Assembly: GCA_017483805.1 (NCBI GenBank)
Contig: JAFUUL010000070.1
Coordinates: 1 to 64,000, forward strand
Source: Prevotella sp.
GTDB taxonomy: Bacteria > Bacteroidota > Bacteroidia > Bacteroidales > Bacteroidaceae
DNA: 64,000 nt
Direction of reading: 5' to 3'
The notes beneath the pieces were generated by a model, which saw only the letters and a list, made by a program, of their open reading frames with translations, was not told where the DNA came from and ran no database searches. A program made the position numbers and the translations under genes. Shown here piece after piece: positions 55,281-64,000 of this stretch (position 1 is its first letter; every line of letters begins with the position of its first letter).

Positions 55281-57757
55281 TGCGAATCATAGCAATAGCA
55301 CTGGGGCTGCTCTTGGCGGCCAGCATGGAGGCACGTGGACTGTACACGATGCCCAACGACACCATCGTGAACGACTCTATTCCTGCCGACACCGTGAAGG
55401 CGGAGAAGAAGGGAAAGAAGCCGGAGAAGAAAAAGGAAGAGAAGAAGGAGTCGGAGTACGAGAAGATTGTCAAGAAGGGCGGATTCACCCAGACGGGCCT
55501 CTTCACCGTGCGCCACATCGAGGACAAATACTACTTCGAGGTGCCCGACTCGATGCTGGGCCGCCTGCTGCTCTGCGTGAGCCGCTTCACGGCCGTGCCC
55601 CAGGACTTCGGCAAATTCCCCGGTGAGGAGGTGAACAACGTGACCGTCTACTTCGAGCAGCGCGACACCGCACAGTTGCTCATGCGCCAGTATGTGCTGA
55701 GCCATCTGGCCGACGAGGGCGACAACATCTCACGCACGCTGGAACGCTCGACGATAGACCCCATCGTGATGGCCCTCAAGGTGATAGGCCGCAACGAGGC
55801 CAAAGACGCCCAGATGGTAGAGGTAACGTCGCTCTTCAAGGGCGGCAGCAAGTTCACCAACCTGTCGACGGCCAACAGCACCGCACTGAAACTGGGCGGG
55901 CTGCAGAACGACCGCACCTACATAGACACGCTGAAGGTCTTCCCCACCAACATCGAAGTGGTGACCACCCGCACCTACAGTGCCACGGCCGGACGCTCAG
56001 AGGCATCGAAGGCTGGCACCATCACGCTGGGCATGAACACCTCTATCGTGCTGCTGCCCAAGGAGCCGATGCGCAAGCGACTGTGGGACGAGCGTGTGGG
56101 CTACTTCGTCAACCGCTTCACCCGCTTCAGCGACGACCAGCACAAGACGCAGCACGAGTCGTTCATCTCGCGCTACCGTCTGGTGCCGAAGAACAAGAAG
56201 AAGTATCTGCGCGGCGAACTCAGCGAGCCGGAGAAGCAGATTGTCTACTACATCGACCCCGCCACGCCGAAGCAGTGGATTCCCTACCTCATCCAGGGCA
56301 TCAACGACTGGAACGTGGCCTTCGAGGCTGCCGGCTTCAAGAACGCCATCGTGGCCAAGGAATTTCCCGAGGACGATCCCAACGTGAGCCTCGACGATGC
56401 CCGCTACTCGGCCCTGCGCTACCTGCCCTCTGAGACGGAGAATGCCTACGGCCCGCGTATCGTCGACCCCCGTTCGGGCGAAATCATCGAGGCCCACATC
56501 TGCTGGTACCACAACGTGATGAACCTGCTGACGAAGTGGTACATGGTGCAGTGCGGCCTGTCGGACAAGCGCGCCCAGACGATGAAGTTTGATGACAAAC
56601 TGATGGGCGAACTCATCCGCTTCGTGTCTTCCCATGAGGTGGGCCACACTCTGGGCCTGCGCCACAACATGGGTGCCTCGTTTGCCACCCCCGTCGAGAA
56701 ACTGCGCGACAAGCAATGGGTGGAGCAGAACGGCCACACCTCGTCCATCATGGACTATGCCCGCTTCAACTACGTGGCCCAGCCGGAAGACAAGATCAGC
56801 CCGAAGGGCCTCTTCCCCCGCATCAACGACTACGACAAGTGGGCCATCAAGTGGGGCTACCAGTGGCGGCCGGAGTTCAAGGACGAGTATGAAGAGAAAG
56901 ACGCGCTGATGACAGAGACCTCCAACGTGCTGCGCGGCAACCAGCGGCTGTGGTTCGGCGGCGAGGGCCGCAACGAGGATCCGCGGGCTCAGACCGAAGA
57001 CCTGAGCGACAACAATGTGAAGGCCTCGGAGTACGGCATCAAGAACCTGCAGCGCATCATGCAGAACCTGCCGCAATGGACGCGTCAGGAGAACGACCAG
57101 CACGACGACCTGCTGGAGATGTACAAGGCCGTCACCGACCAGTTCAATCGCTACATGAACCATGTGGCCAAGAACATCGGCAGCCGCTATATCAACAACA
57201 TGCCCGGCCAGGAGCCCTACGTCAACACACCGCTGGAGCGTCAGCGCGAGGCCGTCAGGTTCATCGGCACGCAGATGTTCGATGCTCCCGAATGGCTCTA
57301 TCCCGACAACATCCTGTCGAAGAACGGAACCACGGCAGCCAATGTGCAGCAACAGTTGCAGACCACCATGCTGACACGCCTGATGACGCCCACGATGCTC
57401 TCCAACATCGCCTCGGGCAACTACCCCACCGAGCAGTATCTCGGCGACCTGTTTGCCCAGGTGTGGAAACCCATTGACGCCACCAGCACGCTGAAAGCCA
57501 GCGCCCGCCGACAGTTGCAGCGACAGTATCTGCAGAACATGAACGGGCTGCTCAACCCCACGGAGGCAGACCTGAAGGCAGCATCCAACCGCTTCTACGC
57601 CACCGACGGCCCGCTCTACCTGCTTCAGAACCTGCAACAGGTGGAGGACTTCTGCCAACAACAGGCCAAGGGCAGCAGCGGCCTCAACGCCCTACACTAT
57701 GAAGACCTGCTGCGACAGATCAAATTGATTCGCGAACGACGAACGACCGTAAGATAA
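55280..57757 (+). CDS. Zinc-dependent metalloprotease (DUF5117/DUF4953-like), secreted
   Basis: About 825 residues from the ATG at 55280; an upstream TTG at 55268 lies inside the repeat array. A signal peptide (MRIIAIALGLLLAASMEARG) and a lysine/glutamate-rich linker (KAEKKGKKPEKKKEEKKES) precede DUF5118/DUF5117-like regions. The metzincin-type zinc site HEVGHTLGLRH is at ~452-462, followed by a conserved methionine turn (SIMDYARFNYV). Such large zinc proteases are common in Bacteroidetes and their substrates are unknown. It is the first gene of an operon with a TonB receptor 9 bp downstream. Confidence 0.85.
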   Translation: MRIIAIALGLLLAASMEARGLYTMPNDTIVNDSIPADTVKAEKKGKKPEKKKEEKKESEYEKIVKKGGFTQTGLFTVRHIEDKYYFEVPDSMLGRLLLCVSRFTAVPQDFGKFPGEEVNNVTVYFEQRDTAQLLMRQYVLSHLADEGDNISRTLERSTIDPIVMALKVIGRNEAKDAQMVEVTSLFKGGSKFTNLSTANSTALKLGGLQNDRTYIDTLKVFPTNIEVVTTRTYSATAGRSEASKAGTITLGMNTSIVLLPKEPMRKRLWDERVGYFVNRFTRFSDDQHKTQHESFISRYRLVPKNKKKYLRGELSEPEKQIVYYIDPATPKQWIPYLIQGINDWNVAFEAAGFKNAIVAKEFPEDDPNVSLDDARYSALRYLPSETENAYGPRIVDPRSGEIIEAHICWYHNVMNLLTKWYMVQCGLSDKRAQTMKFDDKLMGELIRFVSSHEVGHTLGLRHNMGASFATPVEKLRDKQWVEQNGHTSSIMDYARFNYVAQPEDKISPKGLFPRINDYDKWAIKWGYQWRPEFKDEYEEKDALMTETSNVLRGNQRLWFGGEGRNEDPRAQTEDLSDNNVKASEYGIKNLQRIMQNLPQWTRQENDQHDDLLEMYKAVTDQFNRYMNHVAKNIGSRYINNMPGQEPYVNTPLERQREAVRFIGTQMFDAPEWLYPDNILSKNGTTAANVQQQLQTTMLTRLMTPTMLSNIASGNYPTEQYLGDLFAQVWKPIDATSTLKASARRQLQRQYLQNMNGLLNPTEADLKAASNRFYATDGPLYLLQNLQQVEDFCQQQAKGSSGLNALHYEDLLRQIKLIRERRTTVR

Positions 57758-57766
57758 CAACACAAT

Positions 57767-60478
57767 ATGCAAAACAAACACTATGTAACCCTAACCACAC
57801 TACTGTCACTACTGCTCCTGTGCCCGCTCTGGGCCTCTGCCCAGAAAGACGGCCACACGCTCAGCATCACCGTGACAGAGAAAGGTTCGCGCGAAGCCAT
57901 CATCATGGCCACGCTGCAACTGCAGCCTTCAGGCGCCATGGCCGTGACCGACGTCGACGGACAGGCCAAGATTGAGAATGTGCCGACCGGCGACTACACG
58001 CTGCAGATCAGTTACGTGGGCTTCGAGCCCATCAACACCCGGCTGAAGGTGACGAAGGACCTGCAACTGACCTACCAGATGGTGCCCACCTCGCTGGCCC
58101 TGAGGGAGGTGAAGGTGGTGGCCCGCCAAAAGGAGTCGGGCGCATCGACATCGAGCGTCATCGGCCGACAGGCCATCGACCACCTGCAGGCCACCTCGCT
58201 GGCCGACGTGATGCAACTCATACCCGGCCAACTAATGGGCAACCACGACCTGACCCAGCAGTCAAACCTGCAACTGCGCACGCTGGTGAACAACAACACC
58301 TCGGCCTTCGGTTCGAGCATCGTTGTCGACGGCATGCCGATTTCCAACAACGGCGCCCTGTCGCAGGGCCAGTTTTCATCGACGGCTTTCACGGGCACCG
58401 ACCTGCGCCAGATTTCGGCTGACGACATAGACAATGTGGAGGTCATCCGCGGCATCCCGTCGGCAGAATACGGCGACCTGACCAGCGGCTTGGTGGTGGT
58501 CCACTCGAAGGTGGGCGTCACCCCCTATCAGGCGAAGGCCAAGATCAACCCTGGCCTGCAGAACTACAGCGTGGGCAAGGGCTTCAACCTGGGCGAGGCC
58601 GGCATCGTCAACATCAGTGCCGACTATGCCAAGGCCTGGGGAGACCCGCGACAGAAGACGCGCTCCTACGACCGCTATACCGTCAACCTGGGCTACGGCA
58701 AGGATCTGAGCAAGAAGTGGCACACCGACACGAAACTCCGCTTCATGAGTGCCAAGGACTGGAGCGGCAACGACCCCGATGCCATCGACGACGGCACCTA
58801 TTCGAAGAACACGACGACCACCTTCCGACTGACCCACAACGGTCGCATCAGCATGGACAAGCCCCTGATGCGCTCGCTGAAGTACACCCTGGGCGTCACC
58901 ATCGGTCTGACGGACACGAAGAACTCTTCCTATGTGGCCAACTCGACAGGCCTGCTGCCCATCCTCACAGCCATGGAGACCGGCTACTACGATGTGCCCT
59001 GGATGACTACCTCCTATCTGGCCACGGGCATCACGGAGAGCCGTCCCGGCAACGTGTTTGCAAAGATTGGCGACGACTTCTTCTGGCGCAAGGGCAAGAC
59101 GGTGCAGAGTTTCAAACTGGGTGCCGACTACCACTACGACTGGAACAGCGGCAAGGGCTACTACAACGAAGACCCGCTCCTGCCCTATCGGCCCAACAGC
59201 AACGGCCGTCCGCGCGCCTTCTCCGACATTCCCGGCCTGCACCAGTTGGCCTTCTATGCCGAGGATCAGTTCACCTATAATATAAATAAGGTGAACCGAC
59301 TGCGCATCGGCTTCGGCCTGCGCTTCACGGCCCTGCAGCCCTTCTCCGACCTGGCCACCACGGCCCTGTCGCCCCGCCTGAACGTCGCCTTCTCGATCAC
59401 CCAGTGGCTCGACATACGCGGCGGCATTGGCATGAACTCGAAGACGCCAGGCCTGAACTATCTCTATCCTGACAAGAAATACGACGACCGCGTGGCCGCC
59501 AACTATATGCCGCAGGACGGCTCGGCCCAGGTGCTCAACTACCACACACAGGTCTACGACGTGCAGCGCTCCACCGGACTGAAGAATGCCACCACGACCA
59601 AGATTGAGGCCGGACTGGACATCAAATTGCCCGGCAACCGCAAGTTGAGCCTGCTGGCCTATCGCGACAAGACGCCCAACGGCTTCGGTGCCGCCACGGA
59701 GTACTTCACCTACAACTACAACCGCTACACCCTCGACGCTCAGCACCCCACTATCAGCAATCCTGCCGATGTGGCCCAGTATCTGGTCTACATGACCACA
59801 GGCAAGATAGGCAACACCAACACCACCGTGAACCGGGGCATCGAGTTCGACATGGACCTGGGCGAGGTGAAGGTGCTGCGCACCAACTTCTACCTGAGTG
59901 GTGCCTGGAGCGAGACCAAGACCTGGTCGACCGACATGAATTCGCAGTCGGTGCGCTCGGCCCTGCTGCCACCCTACTATCAGGCCGTAGGCCTCACGCC
60001 CTTCAAGGTGGTCTATCCCGAGGGTGAGGACTTCGACCGCTATCGCCGCTTCGTCAACACGCTGCGGGCCGTCACCCACATACCGGCACTCAGCATGGTG
60101 GCCTCATTCACCGCACAGGCCATCTGGCACGACAGCAACTGGAGTTACGTGGCCGACAAGCAGCCCATCGCCTACATCACGCCCGACCTGGCCTACCATC
60201 GCCTCAGCGGCGAGCCGACCATCGCCTACGACGGTGGGGTAATCAACGTAGCCGACCTGGCCATCAGCCACACCGACAACCAGCCGACGAAGAACCCCGT
60301 CACCTGGAACCTGTCAGCCCGACTGACCAAGGAACTGGGCCGGCTGGGCGGACTGTCGCTCTATGTGAACAACGCACTCTTCTACGAGCCTTTCCTGAAA
60401 GGCAACAACACCACGACGCTCTCGCAGCGCAATACTGGTACATTCCAATTTGGTGCAGAACTTTATCTGAATTTGTAA
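57767..60478 (+). CDS. TonB-dependent outer-membrane receptor
   Basis: A 903-residue protein with a signal peptide (MQNKHYVTLTTLLSLLLLCPLWASA). It has a carboxypeptidase-regulatory-like domain (~28-110), a plug domain (DVMQLIPGQL, GSSIVVDGMPISNN, VEVIRGIPSAEYGDLTSGLVVVHSK) and a 22-strand barrel ending in FQFGAELYLNL. It lacks the SusC-type companion SusD. Substrate is unknown; the DUF4876 lipoprotein and DUF6850 barrel that follow are probably its partners. It is 2 bp from the lipoprotein gene. Confidence 0.9.
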   Translation: MQNKHYVTLTTLLSLLLLCPLWASAQKDGHTLSITVTEKGSREAIIMATLQLQPSGAMAVTDVDGQAKIENVPTGDYTLQISYVGFEPINTRLKVTKDLQLTYQMVPTSLALREVKVVARQKESGASTSSVIGRQAIDHLQATSLADVMQLIPGQLMGNHDLTQQSNLQLRTLVNNNTSAFGSSIVVDGMPISNNGALSQGQFSSTAFTGTDLRQISADDIDNVEVIRGIPSAEYGDLTSGLVVVHSKVGVTPYQAKAKINPGLQNYSVGKGFNLGEAGIVNISADYAKAWGDPRQKTRSYDRYTVNLGYGKDLSKKWHTDTKLRFMSAKDWSGNDPDAIDDGTYSKNTTTTFRLTHNGRISMDKPLMRSLKYTLGVTIGLTDTKNSSYVANSTGLLPILTAMETGYYDVPWMTTSYLATGITESRPGNVFAKIGDDFFWRKGKTVQSFKLGADYHYDWNSGKGYYNEDPLLPYRPNSNGRPRAFSDIPGLHQLAFYAEDQFTYNINKVNRLRIGFGLRFTALQPFSDLATTALSPRLNVAFSITQWLDIRGGIGMNSKTPGLNYLYPDKKYDDRVAANYMPQDGSAQVLNYHTQVYDVQRSTGLKNATTTKIEAGLDIKLPGNRKLSLLAYRDKTPNGFGAATEYFTYNYNRYTLDAQHPTISNPADVAQYLVYMTTGKIGNTNTTVNRGIEFDMDLGEVKVLRTNFYLSGAWSETKTWSTDMNSQSVRSALLPPYYQAVGLTPFKVVYPEGEDFDRYRRFVNTLRAVTHIPALSMVASFTAQAIWHDSNWSYVADKQPIAYITPDLAYHRLSGEPTIAYDGGVINVADLAISHTDNQPTKNPVTWNLSARLTKELGRLGGLSLYVNNALFYEPFLKGNNTTTLSQRNTGTFQFGAELYLNL

Positions 60479-60480
60479 CT

Positions 60481-61683
60481 ATGAAACGACTTCTATATCT
60501 TTTCACGGCGTGCCTCCTCGCCGCCTGCGTCGACTATAGCGATGCCACACAGGAAATCTCGGCCCGCGTCCAGTTGGCCATGCCCGAGGAATTCACCGCC
60601 AACGACTTCGAAGGCCACGAAATACGGCTGATGCAGGGCGGCCAGGTCCTAACGGCTGTCACCGATGCACAGGGCATCGCCACCTTCCGCGGCATCGTGC
60701 CCGACGTCTACGACATCTCCTGCTCGTGGGAACTCACGGCCGAAGAATACCAGCAACTCACCGGCGACCAGCAGGTGGTCAGCGGCTGCACCATCAGCGG
60801 CTCGCTCAACTCTCATCTCATCAAGGAGGAGCAGACCATCACCCTGACCACCAACCTGAGCATCAACCGCGACATCATCATCGGCAAGATCTACTATGCC
60901 GGCTCGAAAGACCTGAACAACCGCAGTTACATGGCGGGCAAGTATATTGAACTCTATAACCAGAGCGACCAGGAGGTCGACGTCTCCGGACTCTACATCG
61001 GGATGGTGGAGGCCGAGAGCAAGCAGGCCTTCACGCTGGAGAATCTGCACGAGGCCTATGCCGACTCAGTGGTACTGCTCAAGCAGGTGTTCCGCATTCC
61101 TGCCGCATCGGGCCACAAGGTGGCTGCCGGCGGCACGGTGCTCATCGTGAACAGTGCCGTAGACCATACCGACAACAACACGATGGAGAACGACTTGACC
61201 GATGCCGACTTCGAGGCAAAGGACGAGAGCGGTCGTACCCAGAACAATCCTGCCACGCCGGCACAGGAACTGGTCTACTCAATGTATGCTGCTGTCTCCA
61301 ACATGAACCTGGTGCAGAGTGGTCCGTGCGGCTTGGTCATCTTCCGCACCGATGAGGATGTCACCACCTGGCCCAAGACGTACGCCTATGGCAAGAGCAG
61401 CGGCAACCAGTGGATGCTGGTGCCCAAGCGCACCATCATCGACGGCGTGGAGGTGCTGAGCAACAAGGCCACGGGCATCGACGTGAAGACCAAGCGCCTC
61501 TACGACGACATCGATGCCGGCTACACCTACATCAATGCTGCCAGCGGATGGAACGGCGAGGTGGTCTATCGCAAGACCAACAAGCGAGCAGCCGACGGCC
61601 ACACCATCCTCACCGACACCAACAACTCGAGCAACGACTTCCAGACATCAGCAACCATTAAGCCCCGCGAATACGATGAATAA
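60481..61683 (+). CDS. DUF4876-like surface lipoprotein
   Basis: A 400-residue lipoprotein: lipobox LLAAC with the cysteine at ~16, then a short acidic stretch (VDYSDATQE) that could act as a surface-export signal. The first ~110 residues form a transthyretin-like domain (VLTAVTDAQGIATFRGIVPDVYDI); the remainder carries a lamin-tail-like domain (GKYIELYNQSDQEVDVSGLYI) as seen in DUF4876 proteins. It overlaps the next gene by 8 bp. A substrate-capture role for the TonB receptor is inferred. Confidence 0.8.
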   Translation: MKRLLYLFTACLLAACVDYSDATQEISARVQLAMPEEFTANDFEGHEIRLMQGGQVLTAVTDAQGIATFRGIVPDVYDISCSWELTAEEYQQLTGDQQVVSGCTISGSLNSHLIKEEQTITLTTNLSINRDIIIGKIYYAGSKDLNNRSYMAGKYIELYNQSDQEVDVSGLYIGMVEAESKQAFTLENLHEAYADSVVLLKQVFRIPAASGHKVAAGGTVLIVNSAVDHTDNNTMENDLTDADFEAKDESGRTQNNPATPAQELVYSMYAAVSNMNLVQSGPCGLVIFRTDEDVTTWPKTYAYGKSSGNQWMLVPKRTIIDGVEVLSNKATGIDVKTKRLYDDIDAGYTYINAASGWNGEVVYRKTNKRAADGHTILTDTNNSSNDFQTSATIKPREYDE

Positions 61684-63244
61684 GACAGCCCTCATGTTAT
61701 GTATGTTGGCATATCATGCCAACACCCTCCCCCTCCAAGCCCAGGAGTCAGCCTATCGCTATGCCGACGCCACCCAGTTGTGGCGGCTTACCGACAATGC
61801 CGCCGGCCTGGGCCAGGACAACAGCCAGAACCGCGGATACGCCGAGTTCACATTGGAGCACCGCGAGGGCGACTATCGCCGCGTGCAGGAAGGCGGACAG
61901 CGCAACCAACTGACCTTCCAGACCGAGCGCTATCAGAAGATAGGCATGTATCTGGTGGGCTACGGCCGCTTCCGCTTCGACATGGACCGCACCAAGGACC
62001 GCGCCTGGTGCGACGTGATGCGCCCCTACAACTCCGACCCCTTCTTTGGGGGCAGCAGCGTACGCGGCAAATACGACACCCAGGACTTCGACCTCACCGC
62101 CGCCATCAGCACCATCCCCATCCCGCTGGCCAGCGAGGGGGGCGACCGCGAACTGACGCTCGGCATGAAGATCGACTACCAGGTGGGCGACCTGAGCCGT
62201 CTGCGCGACCCGCGTTCCCGCTCCGAACTGCTCGACTATAAGTTGACTCCCGCCGTGACCTACACCTTCGGCCGCCACACGCTGGGCCTGAGCGGCTTCT
62301 ACGACCGCCGCAAGGAGAAGATTCCCAACATCACCACCGTGCAGACCGACCCTAACCTGATGTACTGGCAGATGACGGGCATGGAACAGGCCACCGGCAT
62401 CGTCGGCGGCTATGGCGGCTACAACCGCGAGTGGGTGAACCATCAGTTTGGTGCCGAACTGAACTATGGCTATCAGGCCGACGGGCTCAACAGCCTCACG
62501 TCGGTCAGCATCGCCCGTGGAGCGGAAAACATCTGGGGTACCTACAAATACGAGCCGGGCAAGTACACCTCTTATCAATACAGGGTGAACTCATACAACC
62601 GCATCCGCAGCGGCAGTCTGCTCCATCAGGTCGACCTCGCGATGAACTTCACCGAGGGCTATGCCGACGAGTACCGCCAGCAACTCATCCAAGAGCGCGA
62701 CGCCGAGCATGGCTACACCAGTTACCACTATGAGACGCTCATCGAGTTCCGCAAGCGCTATCAGGTGAAGACCCTCGATGCCGACATCCACTATCGGGCC
62801 TCCGCTGTCAGCGGCACCGACATCAACGGCTACGCCGGACTCCGCTTCGGCGTGGGCAGCACCAAGAACAAGCACCTGCTGCCTCTCTCCGATCTGCAAT
62901 ACGACCACTTCGACTTCACGCTCGAGGGTGGCAAGGCCCTGCTCAAGAACAGCCTATGGCTGGACCTGACGGGCACCTACCATCTCGCCAAAAATGTAGA
63001 GATGAACCTCGCCGACCCCACCACGGAGTATGCCCAGCAGGTGCTCCTGCCCGACATGGAGTACTATCGTGCCAACTACTGGCGCGGCCATCTGGAACTG
63101 AAATACCAGTTCCCCCTGACCATCAAGAAGACCAAGTCGTTGTGGTATGTCAAGGCCTATGGTGACAATCTGCGCACCGACCGCACAGCCTGCGGACACC
63201 TGGACAGCAAGACCGTAGGCCTGTCGGTCGGCCTCTATAACTAA
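61676..63244 (+). CDS. DUF6850-like outer-membrane beta-barrel protein
   Basis: About 522 residues from the ATG at 61676; the frame is open further upstream within the lipoprotein gene, but this ATG gives a hydrophobic leader (MNKTALMLCMLAYHANTLPLQA). The rest is a long series of amphipathic strands rich in aromatic residues (YQKIGMYLVGYGRFRFDM, HQFGAELNYGYQ), ending GLSVGLYN, as in large outer-membrane barrels. It lies immediately after the DUF4876 gene. Its stop codon overlaps the stop of the converging yraN gene by 3 bp. Confidence 0.75.
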   Translation: MNKTALMLCMLAYHANTLPLQAQESAYRYADATQLWRLTDNAAGLGQDNSQNRGYAEFTLEHREGDYRRVQEGGQRNQLTFQTERYQKIGMYLVGYGRFRFDMDRTKDRAWCDVMRPYNSDPFFGGSSVRGKYDTQDFDLTAAISTIPIPLASEGGDRELTLGMKIDYQVGDLSRLRDPRSRSELLDYKLTPAVTYTFGRHTLGLSGFYDRRKEKIPNITTVQTDPNLMYWQMTGMEQATGIVGGYGGYNREWVNHQFGAELNYGYQADGLNSLTSVSIARGAENIWGTYKYEPGKYTSYQYRVNSYNRIRSGSLLHQVDLAMNFTEGYADEYRQQLIQERDAEHGYTSYHYETLIEFRKRYQVKTLDADIHYRASAVSGTDINGYAGLRFGVGSTKNKHLLPLSDLQYDHFDFTLEGGKALLKNSLWLDLTGTYHLAKNVEMNLADPTTEYAQQVLLPDMEYYRANYWRGHLELKYQFPLTIKKTKSLWYVKAYGDNLRTDRTACGHLDSKTVGLSVGLYN

Positions 63245-63597
63245 AGCGGCACATCGACAATATGTTCTATCTGGGGCCCCGCTTCCATCGTTCCCACCAC
63301 GGAAACGATGTCGAAGCGGGCCTCATCGTTGATGCGATAGAACTTCAGGTAGTGGTTCATGGCCCGCCGCAGGTTCATCTGTTTCCGGTAGTCCACCGCC
63401 TCCAGCGGCTCGCCGAAGTAGTTGCTCCGGCGAGTCTTCACCTCCACGAAGACAATCTGCCTGCCGTCGCGGGCCACGATATCCAGGTCGCGATGCCCCG
63501 ACTTCCAGTCCCTGTGCAGGATGACATAGCCCTTTTCCGCCAGATAGGCAGCAGCCACCTCCTCGCCCCACTTCCCAAGTTCATTGTGTGCAGCCAT
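63241..63597 (-). CDS. YraN-family (UPF0102) putative nuclease
   Basis: 118 residues from the ATG at 63597; the longer frame to 63744 runs through the promoter and is rejected. The Holliday-junction-resolvase-like fold is recognisable by GKWGEEVAAAYLAEKGYVIL, DLDIVARDGRQIVFVEVKTRR (the D..E-x-K core) and a C-terminal RFDIVSVV. The precise role is unknown. It converges on the DUF6850 gene with overlapping stop codons. Confidence 0.9.
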   Translation of the reverse strand: MAAHNELGKWGEEVAAAYLAEKGYVILHRDWKSGHRDLDIVARDGRQIVFVEVKTRRSNYFGEPLEAVDYRKQMNLRRAMNHYLKFYRINDEARFDIVSVVGTMEAGPQIEHIVDVPL

Positions 63598-63618
63598 TTC
63601 TTTAATCTGATTTGATGG

Positions 63619-63626
63619 CAAAGGTA
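63619..63626 (-). promoter_or_regulatory. Promoter -7 box of yraN
   Basis: Minus-strand TACCTTTG, 21 bp upstream of the ATG at 63597; a partial -33 (GTTG at 63647-63650) is 20 bp away. Confidence 0.7.
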
Positions 63627-63660
63627 CGAAGATTTTCCCAATCAGCCAACTTTTTCCCAG

Positions 63661-63700
63661 ATAATTATCCTCAGTCCTCCATTCACATCGGTTGAAGCCA
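63661..63700 (+). repeat. Dispersed repeat, copy 2
   Basis: About 85% identical to 44231-44270 in the same orientation. It lies between yraN and the next minus-strand gene. Confidence 0.75.
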
Positions 63701-63753
63701 GGACGAACCAAACCTATGGATGTCAGGCATGGGCATAGAGGCAAACAGTCAAA

Positions 63754-64000
63754 CTAGCGTGTGGCCACCTTGCGCACCTGCCTACCGCTCTTTACGATGT
63801 AGATACCGCGCTGCGGTGTAGCCACTTGCAGTTCATCTGTTGACATCTGGCCTCGCAAAACCAAACTTCCAGATGCACTATATACCATGACGTCCTGCCC
63901 TTTTGGTATACCGTAGATATGCAGACTTCTATAGCCAGAAACGACCTTCAACTGCCAAGTGTCAGCGACAGGAATGTCACTAATAGCCGTAGCCTCACCA
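63754..64000 (-). CDS. C-terminal tail of a secreted protein (5' truncated by window edge)
   Basis: The minus-strand frame is open to the last base of the window (GEATAISDIPVADTWQLKVV...) and stops at 63754. The visible ~81 residues are a Bacteroidetes C-terminal sorting-type domain (VMVYSASGSLVLRGQ, RGIYIVKSGRQVRKVATR). The function of the rest of the protein cannot be told from here. Confidence 0.75.
   Translation of the reverse strand, partial: GEATAISDIPVADTWQLKVVSGYRSLHIYGIPKGQDVMVYSASGSLVLRGQMSTDELQVATPQRGIYIVKSGRQVRKVATR

Noticed and set aside
55997..60079. Long minus-strand open frames opposite the metalloprotease and TonB receptor genes (554 and 567 aa)
   Set aside because: Both are antisense shadows of well-supported sense genes, without promoters or recognisable domains.
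63598..63744. Longer yraN with a 49-residue N-terminal extension
   Set aside because: The extension would cover the promoter -7 box and the dispersed repeat and has no protein-like composition; the family starts at the ATG at 63597.

Overview
This 64 kb window is chromosomal DNA of a Bacteroidales bacterium, most likely Prevotella or a close relative. The evidence is the Bacteroidetes promoter type (TTTG, about 20 bp, then TAnnTTTG), short C-terminal sorting tails of the form GxYIVxGxKxxxK on many secreted proteins, BspA-type leucine-rich repeats, TonB-receptor/lipoprotein gene sets, and the rsfS-ftsH-cdsA order. Most genes are GC-rich. One stretch near 44.5-48.8 kb is clearly AT-richer. There is no 16S rRNA gene, so the species cannot be fixed.

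Layout. (1) 1-17.7 kb is a plus-strand pectin / rhamnogalacturonan operon: the end of a probable alpha-galactosidase, GH78 and GH106 rhamnosidases, a GH43 enzyme, a GH2-like enzyme, a 953-aa secreted multidomain protein, a PL11 rhamnogalacturonan lyase and a GH43-GH28 fusion. No SusC/SusD pair lies in the window. (2) 17.7-21.6 kb, minus strand: alpha/beta hydrolase, small membrane protein, Arc-like repressor and SPFH protein in one operon, then a DUF2023 protein with flavodoxin. (3) 21.6-22.3 kb is a repeat-rich intergenic region ending in a near-perfect promoter. (4) 22.3-37.6 kb holds four very large secreted proteins carrying cohesin-like and dockerin modules: an MBG-repeat stalk protein, a subtilisin protease with a dockerin, an adaptor with three cohesin-like modules and a dockerin, and a 2323-aa BspA-like protein with cohesin-like, dockerin and cohesin-like modules. 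This looks like a self-contained surface assembly and is the best candidate here for an undescribed system. (5) 37.7-40.1 kb is the vitamin B6 locus: pdxS and pdxT preceded by a degenerate ThiD-kinase/AraC fusion that may be a B6-sensing regulator. (6) 40.2-44.2 kb: dsbD, overlapping a PL1 pectate lyase. (7) 44.5-48.7 kb is an AT-rich defence island with two decayed restriction-modification genes, a DUF3883 nuclease-like gene and an Abi_2/HEPN gene. (8) 48.8-55.2 kb is housekeeping: tRNA-Gln, rsfS-ftsH-cdsA, an outer-membrane barrel, two tandem deoxynucleoside kinases and type II pantothenate kinase. (9) 55.3-63.2 kb is a conserved-looking envelope operon: zinc metalloprotease, TonB-dependent receptor, DUF4876 lipoprotein and a DUF6850 barrel. 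It is followed by yraN and the 3' end of a secreted protein.

The window is also rich in small repeats. Arrays with a 7-bp period sit at intra-operon junctions, often touching stop and start codons, and two related arrays interrupt glycosidase genes in frame. Arrays with a 22-bp period lie between genes. A pair of inverted palindromic repeats forms the linker of DsbD.

All family calls come from reading motifs and domain patterns by eye. No database search was run.
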